A DNA stretch of 32,308 bases from Mesorhizobium silamurunense (GTDB taxonomy: Bacteria; Pseudomonadota; Alphaproteobacteria; Rhizobiales; Rhizobiaceae): positions 1 to 32,308 of the forward strand of contig NZ_JHQR01000137.1 in the NCBI RefSeq assembly GCF_014843825.1, written 5' to 3'. Shown here piece after piece: positions 6,927 to 18,748 of the stretch. The position numbers were made by a program, and so were the translations under genes. How positions within the stretch are numbered: position 1 is the stretch's first letter; the number at the start of each line of letters is the position of its first letter. Under the pieces are notes generated by a model, which searched no databases, was not told where the DNA came from, and saw only the letters and a program-made list of their open reading frames with translations.

Positions 6927-8315
6927 CTAGCCTCGCCCCATCCGGTTCCAGGCGTCCAGGCCGGCGATCTTGTAGGCCTCGGCAAGCGTCGGGTAGTTAA
7001 AGGTGTTGTTGACGAAGAAGTCGACCGTGCCGCCGAGATTGATCACGGCCTGGCCGATATGGATGAGCTCGGTCGCGCCCTCGCCGACGATATGGGCGCC
7101 GAGCAGGCGACGTGTGTCGACCGAGAACAGGAGTTTCAGGAAGCCGGAGTTGACGCCCATGATGTGGCCGCGCGAGGTTTCCCGAAAACGCGCGACGCCG
7201 ACCTCATAGGCGATCCCGCTCTCGCGAACCTGTTCCTCCGACTGGCCGACGGTGGAGATTTCCGGCACGGCATAGATGCCATAGGGAAAGGTTTCCGGCG
7301 GCGGCGGCAGCGCCACGCCAAAGGCATGGCAGGCGGCCACCCTGCCCTGCTCCATCGAGGTCGAGGCCAGGCTCGGAAAGCCGATGACGTCGCCGGTGGC
7401 GTAGATGTTGGGCACGCTGGTTTGGAATGTCTGGGGATCGACCTTGATGCGGCCGCGGCTGTCGGCCTCGATGCCGATCGCATCGAGGCCGAGGCTGCCA
7501 AGATTGCCGCTGCGGCCGGCGGCGTAAAGCACGATCTCGGAGCGGATGGTGCGGCCGTCGGCAAGGGTCACTTCGGCATAGTCGGGCTTGGAAGCGATTT
7601 CCTTGACCGTGCTGCCGAGACGGATGGTCATGCCGCGGTCGCGCATCTGGTGGATAAAGTCGTCGACGATTTCGCGGTCGACGAAATCGAGGATGGTGTT
7701 GCGCGGCTCGACCAGCGTCACCGGCACGTCGAGCGCCGAAAAGATGGTTGCGTATTCGACACCGATGACGCCGGCGCCAATGACGGTCAGCGTGCGCGGC
7801 AACCGGTCGAGTTCGAGCATCTCGTCGCTGTCGAAGATGCGTGTCTTGTCGAAAGGCACGTCGCGCGGACGGTGCGGCCTGGTGCCCACGGCGATCAGCG
7901 CATTGGCGAAACCGACCTCGCTGTGGTCGCCATTGTCGGTCGTCAGGCTGACCTTGTCGGGACTGAGGAATTTTGCCGTGGCGCGCACGCTTTTGACCGC
8001 GTTGCGCATGAATTGGTGCTGCAGCACCTCGACCTCGTGATCGAGCGTCTTGTGCAGGCGCTCGATCAGATCGGCGATCGAGATGTCCTGCTTGACCCGG
8101 TAGCCCCGCCCGTAGAAGCCGCGCTCGCGCCAGCCGGAAAGATTCAGGACCGTCTCGCGCAGCGTTTTCGACGGGATGGTGCCGGTGTGCACGGAGACGC
8201 CGCCGAGGCGCCGCCCTCGATCGACCACCAGAACCGATTTGCCAAGCTTGGCCGACTGCACCGCGGCACGGCGCCCGGAGGGGCCACTGCCGATGACCAG
8301 CATGTCGTAGTCCAT
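6927..8315 (-). CDS. sthA: Si-specific (soluble) NAD(P)+ transhydrogenase
   Basis: 462 residues, close to the ~466 of E. coli SthA, a flavoprotein that transfers hydride between NADPH and NAD+. The FAD Rossmann motif GSGPSG is at residues 9-14. The segment GGVSVHTGTIPSKTLRE occupies the place where lipoamide dehydrogenases carry the CxxxxC redox disulfide; both cysteines are absent, which separates SthA from them. A second nucleotide motif GAGVIGVEYA and the dimerisation domain (GAHIVGEGATELIHIGQ, then the NTFNYPTLAEAYK tail) are present. ATG 8315 follows GGGGA; a longer frame to 8354 lacks family support. It helps balance NADPH and NADH. Its stop lies next to the convergent RTX gene with a 3-bp gap. 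Confidence 0.93.
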   Translation of the reverse strand: MDYDMLVIGSGPSGRRAAVQSAKLGKSVLVVDRGRRLGGVSVHTGTIPSKTLRETVLNLSGWRERGFYGRGYRVKQDISIADLIERLHKTLDHEVEVLQHQFMRNAVKSVRATAKFLSPDKVSLTTDNGDHSEVGFANALIAVGTRPHRPRDVPFDKTRIFDSDEMLELDRLPRTLTVIGAGVIGVEYATIFSALDVPVTLVEPRNTILDFVDREIVDDFIHQMRDRGMTIRLGSTVKEIASKPDYAEVTLADGRTIRSEIVLYAAGRSGNLGSLGLDAIGIEADSRGRIKVDPQTFQTSVPNIYATGDVIGFPSLASTSMEQGRVAACHAFGVALPPPPETFPYGIYAVPEISTVGQSEEQVRESGIAYEVGVARFRETSRGHIMGVNSGFLKLLFSVDTRRLLGAHIVGEGATELIHIGQAVINLGGTVDFFVNNTFNYPTLAEAYKIAGLDAWNRMGRG

Positions 8316-8512
8316 AATTCCCCATCCCCTCGGCGTCTTGTTGCGCCGCAGCAAGCTAACGCGATCCGCGCCATGAATTCAACCGCTGCAACCGCGCTTG
8401 CCATGGCTTGCGTGCATGCGTTGGAAGCCGTCGATCTTGATTCCGCCACCGGCTTCACCATTTCAATGGCGAATGGCCGAGACCTATTTCGGGCCTGTTA
8501 CGAGGGCATGAC

Positions 8513-8983
8513 ATGAACACGCGCGTGCTTGACGGCGAGATCGTCACCACCAGGTTCGAGGACACGCGCGCCTATCGCGGCGTGCGCACAAGGCGCATCT
8601 TCGCCTTCATCCTCGACTATTTCATCGTTGCGCTGCTCACCATCCCCTTCGCCATATTGGTCGCCCTCCTCGGGCTTTTGACCTTCGGCCTGGGCTGGGC
8701 GCTGTTCTCCATCCTGGTGCCGGCGGTTGCCATCCTCTACATCTGGAACACGCTGGGCAGCCGCGATCAGGCCACGACGGGCATGAAGATCATGGGCATC
8801 CGGCTCGAAAAGCTCGACGGCACCCGCATCGATGGCCTGACCGCGGTGGTGCATTCGGTGCTGTTCTGGGCCGGAAATGTCATCCTGACGCCGCTGGTGC
8901 TGCTGGTCACGCTGTTTTCCGATCGCAAGCGCACGCTGCACGACCTGCTTCTCGGCACGGTCGTCACCCGCACAGATATCTGA
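8513..8983 (+). CDS. RDD family membrane protein
   Basis: 156 residues. The RDD signature is visible as RRIFAFILDYFIVALL (Arg, then Asp in the first helix), followed by long hydrophobic segments near residues 37-80. Then comes the TTGMKIMGIRLEKLDG segment, a third helix pair, and the closing DRKRTLHDLLLGTVV, typical of RDD proteins. The biochemical role of the family is mostly unknown; some members act in ion transport or stress response. ATG 8513 has GAGGG about seven bases upstream. It is divergent from sthA and precedes bpt by 140 bp. Confidence 0.85.
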   Translation: MNTRVLDGEIVTTRFEDTRAYRGVRTRRIFAFILDYFIVALLTIPFAILVALLGLLTFGLGWALFSILVPAVAILYIWNTLGSRDQATTGMKIMGIRLEKLDGTRIDGLTAVVHSVLFWAGNVILTPLVLLVTLFSDRKRTLHDLLLGTVVTRTDI

Positions 8984-9123
8984 CGGTGTCTACGGCCGCC
9001 ATCGCCGCGCCGGTTGTGCTAGAATATGAACAGCCTGGGCCGGCCGCGGCCACACAATCCTGTTGAATTTTTCGCCGGCCGGGCCAAAGGTAGGGCGATT
9101 CGCAGGAGCGTTTCCAAGGATCG

Positions 9124-9888
9124 ATGACGCAGCATCCGACCCAGTCGCCGCAGTTCTTCCTGACCGCGCCGTCGCCGTGTCCTTATCTGGAGGGCCAGTT
9201 CGAGCGCAAGGTGTTCACGCACCTTGTCGGCGACAAGGCGCCCGAGATGAACGACCTCTTGACCCAGGGCGGCTTCCGGCGCTCTCAGAACATTGCCTAC
9301 CGGCCGGCCTGCGAGTCCTGCCGCGCCTGCGTGTCGGTGCGGATCCTTGCGCAGGAGTTCACCGCCAGCCGCAACATGCGCCGCGTGATGCAGCGCAATG
9401 CCGATCTCATCGGCGCCATGCACGACGCCCAGCCCTCGACAGAGCAGTATTCGCTGTTCCGTGCCTATCTCGACGCCCGCCACCGGCGCGGCGGCATGTC
9501 TGACATGACGGTGCTCGACTATGCGATGATGGTCGAGGACACGCATGTCGATACCAAGATCATCGAATACCGGCGCCGCGGCCCGGACACCTTCATCACC
9601 GGCAAAGGCCAGGGCGAATTGATCGCGGTCGCGCTGACCGACAAGATGGCCGACGGGTTGTCGATGGTCTATTCCTACTTCAATCCCGATTTCGAGGACC
9701 GCTCGCTCGGCACCTTCATGATCCTCGACCATATCGCCCGCGCCAAGGCGATGGGACTGCCCCACGTCTATCTCGGCTACTGGGTCAACGGCTCGCGCAA
9801 GATGAATTATAAGATGCGTTTCATGCCGCAGGAGCATCTCGGTCCGAAAGGCTGGGAACGCTACGACCACGAAGCGGTCACGCGCTGA
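9124..9888 (+). CDS. bpt: Aspartate/glutamate leucyltransferase (bacterial ATE1-like)
   Basis: 254 residues, full length for Bpt. The enzyme transfers leucine from Leu-tRNA to proteins with N-terminal Asp or Glu, marking them for ClpAP via the N-degron pathway. The N-terminal [16 protein letters not shown] and the cysteine-bearing [12 protein letters not shown] (residues ~61-72) are family hallmarks, as are [17 protein letters not shown] and the GNAT-like C-terminal half with [22 protein letters not shown] and [15 protein letters not shown]. The start follows AAGGA. A possible extended -10, TGCTAGAAT at 9017-9025, lies about 100 bp upstream but has no good -35. No clp gene is in the window. 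Confidence 0.93.
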   Translation: MTQHPTQSPQFFLTAPSPCPYLEGQFERKVFTHLVGDKAPEMNDLLTQGGFRRSQNIAYRPACESCRACVSVRILAQEFTASRNMRRVMQRNADLIGAMHDAQPSTEQYSLFRAYLDARHRRGGMSDMTVLDYAMMVEDTHVDTKIIEYRRRGPDTFITGKGQGELIAVALTDKMADGLSMVYSYFNPDFEDRSLGTFMILDHIARAKAMGLPHVYLGYWVNGSRKMNYKMRFMPQEHLGPKGWERYDHEAVTR

Positions 9889-10011
9889 TCCGCTTCGCGC
9901 TTCATCCTTAAACTCTATCAAGGAGGAGGACGCTGGTCTTTCGGCCGTCAGGCTGGAAGGAGCGGCGCATGGCCGCTGCGCGCCTCCTCAAGATTGTTGC
10001 GAGATTGCCGA

Positions 10012-10908
10012 GTGTCCACCCATACCGATCACCAGAAGGGCCTCCTGATCACTGCCTTTGGCGGATTGACGCTCACCGTCGACATCCCGCTGATCCGGCT
10101 GGCCGACGGCAGCCCCTGGACCATCATGATGCTGCGTACCGGCACCACGCTCATCGCCGCCTTGGTGGTCTGGGCCGTCTGGCGTGCGCTGCGCGGCGAT
10201 GCGCCAAAGCTCATCCCCGGCTGGTCGGGGCTTGCCGTGGCGCTGTGCTACGGTTTGACCGGCGTCACTTTCGTCACCGCCGTCTACCACACCTCGACCG
10301 CCGATCTCGTCTTCATCCTTGCCTTCAACACGGTGTTCGCGGCGCTGCTGTCATGGCTGTTCCTGCGCGAAAGGCCCCGGCTCGGAACGTTGATCGCCAT
10401 GTTGGCAATGATCCTTGGCGTGCTGATCATCGTTGGCGGTTCGGTCGGCACCGGGCATCTGTTCGGCGACTTCATGGCGCTGTGCTCGGCTCTGTTCGTG
10501 GCGATCGCCATCACCCTCTCCCGCGCCAGCGGCAAGGACATGGGCTTCACCGCGCTGGTCGGCGTCGCCCTGCCGCTGGCGGTCGCGGCCTTCATGGTCT
10601 CCAGCGAGGGGCTGAACGTCACCGCGCCGTGGTGGATCATCCTCAACGGCGCCGTGATCATGCCGATCTCGTTCTTCTGCCTCGCCAATGGGCCGAAATA
10701 CATCTCGGGGCCGGAAGTCGCGATGTTCTACCTGCTGGAGACGGTGCTGGCGCCGATCTGGGTCTGGCTCATCTTTGCCGAGACGCCGTCGCGCAACAGC
10801 CTGATCGGCGGCACGATCCTGATCGTGACGCTGGTCGTGCATTCGTTCTGGCAATTGCATGAGGGTCGCAAGCGCCGTGCTGCGCTTGCCGTCGGTCACC
10901 CGGCCTGA
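10012..10908 (+). CDS. DMT superfamily (EamA) transporter
   Basis: 298 residues with ten predicted helices in two EamA repeats: the first from about residue 10 (ITAFGGLTLTVDIPLIRL), the second from about residue 150 (GDFMALCSALFVAIAITLSRASG). The second repeat ends with the characteristic EVAMFYLLETVLAPIWVWLIFAE. The family exports or imports small metabolites such as amino acids and nucleosides; the substrate is not deducible. GTG 10012 is the chosen start. A TTG at 9994 in frame would add six residues. Its 3' end overlaps the convergent AI-2E gene by 13 bp. Confidence 0.87.
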   Translation: MSTHTDHQKGLLITAFGGLTLTVDIPLIRLADGSPWTIMMLRTGTTLIAALVVWAVWRALRGDAPKLIPGWSGLAVALCYGLTGVTFVTAVYHTSTADLVFILAFNTVFAALLSWLFLRERPRLGTLIAMLAMILGVLIIVGGSVGTGHLFGDFMALCSALFVAIAITLSRASGKDMGFTALVGVALPLAVAAFMVSSEGLNVTAPWWIILNGAVIMPISFFCLANGPKYISGPEVAMFYLLETVLAPIWVWLIFAETPSRNSLIGGTILIVTLVVHSFWQLHEGRKRRAALAVGHPA

Positions 10909-12095
10909 ATTTTCCTGCCCTCCGGCGCCGCCTCGATCCGTGGCGGTCCGTTCTCGTCGGGGGCGGCAGGCGCCTGTTCGTCCATCATCTCGACCTCGCG
11001 CAGCCATTCGCGCCAGATGGCGACGAGCAGCGCCATCAGCACCGGGCCGATGAAGAGGCCGAGGAAGCCCATCGTCTTGACGCCGCCGATCAGGCCGAAA
11101 AAGGTCGGCAGGAACGGGAGCTTGATCGGCCCGCCGACCAGCTTCGGACGCAGCGTCTTGTCGACGATGAAGAGTTCGACCGCGCCCCAGATGAACAGCG
11201 CCATGCCGGCAAACAACTTGCCGCTGGCGGCGAGATAGATCGACACCAGCGTGAAGGAAAGCGGCGCACCGCCAGGGATCAGCGCCATGATGCCGGTAAG
11301 CGCGCCGAGCGTCACCGGCGACGGCACGCCGGCGAGCCAGTAGGCGATACCCAGCACCAGGCCTTCGCCGATGGCGATAACGGTCATGCCCGTGACGGTC
11401 GATGAGATTGTGGCCGGCACGACGCGCGAGATCCGCTCCCAGCGCGTCGGCAGGATACGCTCACCCAGACGATCCACCTGCGCCGCGAAGGCTTCGCCGT
11501 CACGATAGGCGAAGAACAACGCGATCATCATGAACAACAGTGTCAGCAGCAGACCGAAGGCGCTCCCGCCGGCGGCGAGCGCGCCGCGATAGATGGAGCC
11601 GATGTTAGCGCCGCTGACCAGCTGGATCACCTCGCCGATGCCGCCGGGATGGCCGAGATTGGTGGTCCATTGCTCGTTCAGCCACTCACCGATGATGGGC
11701 ATTGTGGCGATCCACTGCGGCGTCACCGCGCCGTGGCGGTTGGCCTCGATCGCCCAGGTTACCCATTCGCGCAGCTCGTTGATGGCGTAGGTGCCGGCGA
11801 GCGCGATCGGCACCACCAGGAAGGTCAGGATGAACAGGATCGCGAGGGTCGCGGCGATCGTGCGATTGCCGCCGACGGCGGCGAGCAGCCGGCAGTAGAG
11901 CGGCCAGCTGGCGAAGGCGATGACGAGCGCCGCCAGCACCGGGAACAGGAAGCCGTGGAAGAAATAGACACCGGCGGCGGCGATCAGCACCAGGAGCCAG
12001 CGCGCCGCGGACAAAGGCGGGATGACGGCCGCCCTCAGCGGCGTCGACAGGCCGAACAGGCGCTGCCCCGGTTTCTGGATCTCAGTCCGCTTCAA
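10896..12095 (-). CDS. AI-2E family transporter (TqsA/PerM-like permease)
   Basis: 399 residues with seven or eight helices. The N-terminal hairpin YFFHGFLFPVLAALVIAFASWPLY and the C-terminal core are characteristic of the AI-2E/UPF0118 family: PVTLGALTGIMALIPGGAPL, then PFLPTFFGLIGGVKTMGFLGLFIGPVLMALL. Members include the autoinducer-2 exporter TqsA but also Na+/H+ antiporters, so quorum-sensing function should not be assumed. Translation appears to begin at a TTG preceded by GGGGAG ten bases upstream; no ATG is suitably placed. The last 13 bp overlap the end of the EamA gene on the other strand. Confidence 0.87.
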   Translation of the reverse strand: MKRTEIQKPGQRLFGLSTPLRAAVIPPLSAARWLLVLIAAAGVYFFHGFLFPVLAALVIAFASWPLYCRLLAAVGGNRTIAATLAILFILTFLVVPIALAGTYAINELREWVTWAIEANRHGAVTPQWIATMPIIGEWLNEQWTTNLGHPGGIGEVIQLVSGANIGSIYRGALAAGGSAFGLLLTLLFMMIALFFAYRDGEAFAAQVDRLGERILPTRWERISRVVPATISSTVTGMTVIAIGEGLVLGIAYWLAGVPSPVTLGALTGIMALIPGGAPLSFTLVSIYLAASGKLFAGMALFIWGAVELFIVDKTLRPKLVGGPIKLPFLPTFFGLIGGVKTMGFLGLFIGPVLMALLVAIWREWLREVEMMDEQAPAAPDENGPPRIEAAPEGRKIQAG

Positions 12096-12314
12096 CCGCG
12101 CGTTTCTCCCCTGCCCAATGGTTCAATGGATGCTTATGCACCACGATAGTGCAGCAATCGTGACGATAGTCCAAATGGTGATGGAGAAGCTCTGCTACCA
12201 GAAGGTCGCGCCGGACTTGACCTTGGGGTCGGCGTGGGCCGGCACGACCGGAGCCTCAAAGGGTCACTTTCGCATTAGCCGCAGCTAATATTCGCCGGTA
12301 GGTCCCGGGTGGTC

Positions 12315-14482
12315 TCATTTGACGGTCGAAAACGCAAAACGATCGAAACGGAAGACTGCCGTATACTCGTTGCGTCGCTCCGGCGTCCCGGCAGGATTGC
12401 GGAAGACCGCGCCGCAGGTTGTCCGATCTTTCGGAATAGCGTCGCACAGGAAGTTCTCCTGCACCCAGCTGGTTCCTTTATCTATCCATGCGCCTCCCCC
12501 GCGCAGTTCGCGACCAAGGATGAGCGACCTGATTTCCGAACCGGTAAGCCGGTCCTTCGCATCCAAATCGGCCTCTTCCGGCAACTCCGGCAAACCGGCC
12601 TTGTTCAGGCCATCCAGAAGGCGTCCTATGTCGGCCGGGTTCTTGAACACAAAATACCTCTGCGTGACCAACTGATTTGCCCCTCCATCCTTTCGTTCCA
12701 ACATGACTTCCTTCAGCCTGTCGCTGTAGGCTGCGACCTGGTCGCTGCGCCCGAGATGTGCGTAGGCCGAAACCAACACCTGCAGGCCATAGAATTTCGG
12801 CCATGGATCGGGCGATTGGAGATCGATCCTTTCAAGGTAGTCGACAGCTTCCTCGAAACGACCCTGGCCAAATTCAGCGAGCCCAGCCTGGTAGTGCCGA
12901 TGGTCATTGCCGCCTGGGTCGACACGGTTGGCCGCGACGAGATAGTCGCTCGCCTCGTTCGGCCTGCCATTGAAATTCAGGGCTTCCGCCAGCCCGACAT
13001 AGTTCAGGGGATCGCTCGGGTCGAGCGCCACTGCCTTGAACATGACCGCGACTGCCTCGTCGGACCGGTGCTCGCGAACCAGCAAACTGGCGACGAGCTG
13101 ATAGTAGGACGGCGAAGGATGCTTGGCCGCCTCCCCCAGGTACTTGTAGACGTTGTACAGCGCACCGATGTCCGACAAGGCTAAAGCTTTGCCCCGCGGC
13201 CCGTCCATGTCCCAATAGGCCCATGCGAGCGAGGCTGCCGCCGCGCCGAAATTCGGATCGAGTTCCAGCGCCTGCCGGAAAAACCTCACCGCCTGCGCAA
13301 ACTCGTCTGGAGTATTACGACGATTGTAGATTTCCATGCCCTGGAGGTAAGCCTCGTAGGCTGCAGGATTGCGCGTGCCGCCCGCGACATCTGCCTTGCC
13401 TTGGTCGCTGACGAGACGGAGCTTGAGCGCGCCTGCGATGCTGACGACGACCTTGTCCTGCAGGGCAAACACATCCGTCCACTGGCCGTCGAAACGTTCT
13501 GCCCAGAGATGACCGGTGGTCGAGCCGTCGATCAATTGCGCGTTGATACGCATGTCGTCGCCGACCCGACGTATCGAACCTTCCAGTATGTACCGGACAC
13601 CAAGCGCTGCGGCGACCTCAGCGGGTTTAGTCTCCTTGTCCTTGTAGGTGGAAGCCGCGTTTCGCGATACGACGAACAGGCCGGGCACGCGTGCAAGTTC
13701 TGTGGTCAGGTCCTCGGTGAAACCGTCAGCCAGATAACCTTGCGCCTTGTCGTCGCTGAGATTGTCAAATGGAAGCACGACGAGGGATGGCCGGGTGTCG
13801 GCTTTCGCATTGGCCGTCAGAGGAGGGGGCAGAAGCGGTGGCTCCCACGGTCGCCACCACGCTGCTGCAAGGCCGACTGCGACAACAAGAACCCCAATGG
13901 CGACGGCCAGATTGCGCCTGAAGCGTGGGAGTCGATTGACAGCCATGGGCTTTCCCGCCACCGCGGGATCGAGCGGCACCCGGTACACCTGCACCGGTTC
14001 GGCGATGTTCTTCAGCTTCTGTTGGCCCATCAGCTCAAAGACGAAAGCCAACTTCTTCTCAACCTCTTTTGCGACCTTTGCCGAGACACAAATGCCACCA
14101 GGTTCCGCTAGTTATTGGAGCCTGGCAGCGACGTTGACGCCATCGCCATATCGGTCCTCGCCCTTTCGACAATCACCTCGCCGAGATTGATCCCGATCCT
14201 GACGCGAATCCGATGATCCTCGGAAACGGCGGCGTTGCGTTCCGCCAGGGCGTGCTGCAACGACACGGCACATTCGACCGCGTCCACGACGCTGCCGAAT
14301 TCGGCGAGCAGTCCATCGCCCATCAGCTTGAAGATGTGGCCGTGGTGGCGGGCAATCTCAGGCTCGAACAGTTCCTTGCGTCGAGCACGAAGGCGCTCGA
14401 ACGTGCCGGCCTCGTCGCGTTCCATCTGGGCGGAATAGCCCACAACATCGGCAGCGAGAATGGCGGAAAGCTTACGGTCCAT
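12315..14482 (-). pseudogene. Broken class III adenylate cyclase with TolB-like and TPR region
   Basis: Two adjoining frames together make one ordinary rhizobial protein. The 5' part (14482 down to about 14166) encodes the cyclase start MDRKLSAILAADVVGYS, the metal-site GDGLLAEF and RVRIGINLGEVIVE. At about 14160-14168 the frame shifts (one base lost or two gained). The next frame continues the family sequence GEDRYGDGVNVAARLQ, then meets TAA at 14112-14114, and carries on past it as LAEPGGICVSAKVAKEVEKKLAFVFELMG. After that come a single membrane helix (LAVAIGVLVVAVGLAAAWW), a TolB/FlgO-like region (VVLPFDNLSDD, GRYILEGSIRR-type) and tetratricopeptide-like repeats to the stop at 12315. Catalytic residues are otherwise kept, so decay looks recent. 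A sequencing error could explain one lesion, less easily both. Confidence 0.8.
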
Positions 14483-14810
14483 CGGTCCGGCCTGTCCCCC
14501 GTGGAGTATAGACCTGGTCACACTGAAATGAAACGACCGACCTCTCCAGCGTCCGTCGCCGGTGTCTCGGGATCATCCAGCAAAAAGCCGTCGATGAAAC
14601 GCGCAGTTCGCAGATACGGGCGCATCGTTGGCACCGATCTTGCCATCGAGGATGACGGAACTGTCGCTTTGATGCTGAGCGCCGAGGCGATGCTCGCCTC
14701 CCGCAATCTCGATGGCGAACCGCAGTTCCAGCGGGACAGTAGGAGGGCGCCGCGGCGGTGGTCGACTTGGCATTGCGCAATCTCCCCCTTTGTGGGGGAG
14801 ATCAGCAGCT
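14483..14810. other. Gap between broken cyclase and parC; no supported gene
   Basis: These 328 bases hold several open frames on both strands (for example 14518-14811 on minus), but none resembles a known protein and none has a convincing ribosome-binding site. It presumably holds the former cyclase promoter. The only clear structure is the hairpin at 14780-14802. Confidence 0.4.
14780..14802. terminator. Hairpin downstream of parC (short rhizobial palindrome)
   Basis: ATCTCCCCC (14780-14788) pairs perfectly with GGGGGAGAT (14794-14802) around a 5-base loop, nine bases beyond the parC stop. The sequence resembles the arm of dispersed palindromes common in Mesorhizobium intergenic DNA. It lacks a clear T tract, so it may act as a weak terminator or mRNA 3'-end stabiliser. 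Confidence 0.55.
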
Positions 14811-17066
<2,256 letters not shown>

Positions 17067-17460
17067 GGATTTGGACTAGCCGAGCGGGTGATTCGCGGCA
17101 AGCGCCGGGTTGGGTATCGGCGGATTCGTCGCAAACAGCGATGTGAAAGATTTCACTGAACCGCCAGGCCGGGCACTCCAATTTGCCGCCCATCTGAAAC
17201 AGGCTTCGGCTGCAAAGTGGGGCGCCGGCCAACATCAATCTGTTACATGCGCCCTCTATCTGGGCAGGCAACGCGCCGGCGGAGGAGAGCCGCGGTCTTC
17301 ATGACAAATTCACCGCACCATAAAAAGCGTGCCGGCCGGCATTTGCTTTTCATCGCCGTTTTCGACAAATGGGCCGGGAAGCGCCTTTTTCCCGTCCCGT
17401 TCGTCGCGGAATGGTGATGGGGCAGGAATTCAAAATACTTTCAGGACAGGGAACTCGCCA
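17067..17460. other. Gap between parC and the exported protein gene
   Basis: About 390 bases with no supported gene. Short frames on plus (17110-17304, 17217-17417) lack family resemblance or good start sites. At 17323-17350 there is an imperfect dyad: AAAAGC, then the 12-bp palindrome TGCCGGCCGGCA, then GCTTTT. It resembles a terminator stem, but no gene ends there. The promoters of parC and the exported protein must both lie here. Confidence 0.4.
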
Positions 17461-18651
17461 ATGACAATCCAACACTCAATGCTCAAGAAACTGGCCTTTT
17501 CAACCTTTCTGCTGACCCTGCCACTCAATACCGCCTTGGCCGCCGATCCGGCCGTGGCCGAGCGCGTCAAGGCAACGCTTGCCGCCCAGGGCGTCGATAT
17601 TTCCTGGACCGGGGTCTCCGGCGACGATTCGAACGCTGTGCTGCAGGGCGTCTCCATCAAGCCGGCTGCCGAGAAGGAAGCACTGCCGATCGGCGACGTG
17701 AAGCTGGAGGGTGTCACCGCGGCCAATGGCGGCTTCGAGATCGCGACCGTCTCGACCTCGGCCTTCGAGCACTCCAAGGATGGCGTGACGCTCAATCTCA
17801 GCCCCTTCGTCATCCATGACATGAAGGTGCCGGCCGAAGGCAGCACCGACCCGCTCGGCTCGCTGATGATGTACAAGTCGGCCGAGCTCTCCAACATGAC
17901 GGTCAAGGTCGGCGACAAGACGGCCTTCTCGATGGACGGGCTTGCCGTCCAGATCACCCCGCCGGCCGATGGCAAGGCGATGGACTTCACCGCCAATACG
18001 GAAAAGTTCAATGCCGACCTGACGCTGGTCGACGACCCTAAGTCGAAGGAAGCGATCGAGGCGCTCGGCTACCAGAACATCTCCGGCACCGTCTCGATGG
18101 CCGGCACCTGGCAGCCCAGCGACGGCAAGATGGAGCTGTCGAAATACGACATATCGGTCGACAACGCCGGCACGCTCGGCATGACCTTCGACCTCGGCGG
18201 CTACACGGTCGACTTCATCAAGTCGATGCAGGCTATGCAGAAGCAGCTCGCCTCGCAGCCCGAGGGCGCCGACAATTCCGCGCAGGGCATGGCCATGCTC
18301 GGCCTGCTGCAGCAGTTGTCCTTCAATGGCGCGTCGGTGCGCTTCGACGACGATTCGCTGACCGGAAAGGTGCTCGACTATGTCGGCAAGCAGCAGGGCA
18401 TGTCGGCCAAGGACGTCGCCAACCAGGCCAAGGCGATCGTGCCGTTCGGCATGGCGCAGCTGAACAACCCGGAACTGACGGCCGAGGTCTCGGCGGCGGT
18501 CAACAAGTTCCTCGACGATCCCAAGAGCCTCGAGATCTCGGCCGAGCCGCCGTCGTCGGTGCCATTCGCGCTGATCATGGCCGGCGCCATGTCCAACCCG
18601 CTCGACTTGCCCAAGACGCTCGGCGTCAAGGTCAAGGCGAACGAGGACTGA
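17461..18651 (+). CDS. Exported protein of unknown function
   Basis: 396 residues. A clear Sec signal peptide (KK, hydrophobic LAFSTFLLTLPL, then NTALA before AD at about residue 28) predicts a periplasmic product. The mature part is rich in beta-type alternating segments without cysteine or lipobox. It contains repeated phrases on sorting and charge such as VKLEGVTAANGGFEIATVSTS and DMKVPAEGS, but I recognise no domain. The frame is open up to 17329, but ATG 17461 follows AGGG nine bases upstream and places the signal peptide at the N terminus; ATG 17479 is also possible. The gene stands alone and ends at a strong hairpin. Confidence 0.75.
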   Translation: MTIQHSMLKKLAFSTFLLTLPLNTALAADPAVAERVKATLAAQGVDISWTGVSGDDSNAVLQGVSIKPAAEKEALPIGDVKLEGVTAANGGFEIATVSTSAFEHSKDGVTLNLSPFVIHDMKVPAEGSTDPLGSLMMYKSAELSNMTVKVGDKTAFSMDGLAVQITPPADGKAMDFTANTEKFNADLTLVDDPKSKEAIEALGYQNISGTVSMAGTWQPSDGKMELSKYDISVDNAGTLGMTFDLGGYTVDFIKSMQAMQKQLASQPEGADNSAQGMAMLGLLQQLSFNGASVRFDDDSLTGKVLDYVGKQQGMSAKDVANQAKAIVPFGMAQLNNPELTAEVSAAVNKFLDDPKSLEISAEPPSSVPFALIMAGAMSNPLDLPKTLGVKVKANED

Positions 18652-18670
18652 TCAAACGAAACGTTCAAAC

Positions 18671-18698
18671 AAAAGCCCGGCATCGCTGCCAGGCTTTT
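18671..18698 (+). terminator. Terminator after the exported protein gene
   Basis: AAAAGCC (18671-18677) and GGCTTTT (18692-18698) close a stem that also contains GGCA and TGCC, with one unpaired base on each side and a TCGC loop. TTTTGTTGT follows. It lies 20 bases after the stop, and its A-rich 5' arm lets it serve aspS from the other side as well. Confidence 0.75.
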
Positions 18699-18748
18699 GT
18701 TGTCCAAACTCGATTCTTCGAGCAAGTCGAACCGCTTGAGCGCGATTC

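Noticed and set aside
7059..8516. 485-codon plus-strand frame opposite sthA
   Set aside because: The minus-strand frame is an unmistakable transhydrogenase. The plus frame has low-complexity Asp/Ala/Gly/His composition without motifs.
9969..10862. 297-codon plus-strand frame starting at an ATG with a good AAGGAG before the EamA gene
   Set aside because: The ribosome-binding site is good, but the product is Arg/His/Pro-rich and shadows the EamA helices in another frame. It might at most be a start for coupled translation.
17323..17350. Dyad AAAAGC / TGCCGGCCGGCA / GCTTTT as a terminator
   Set aside because: No gene on either strand ends here, and the central palindrome leaves no proper loop. 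Kept only as a note in the gap entry.
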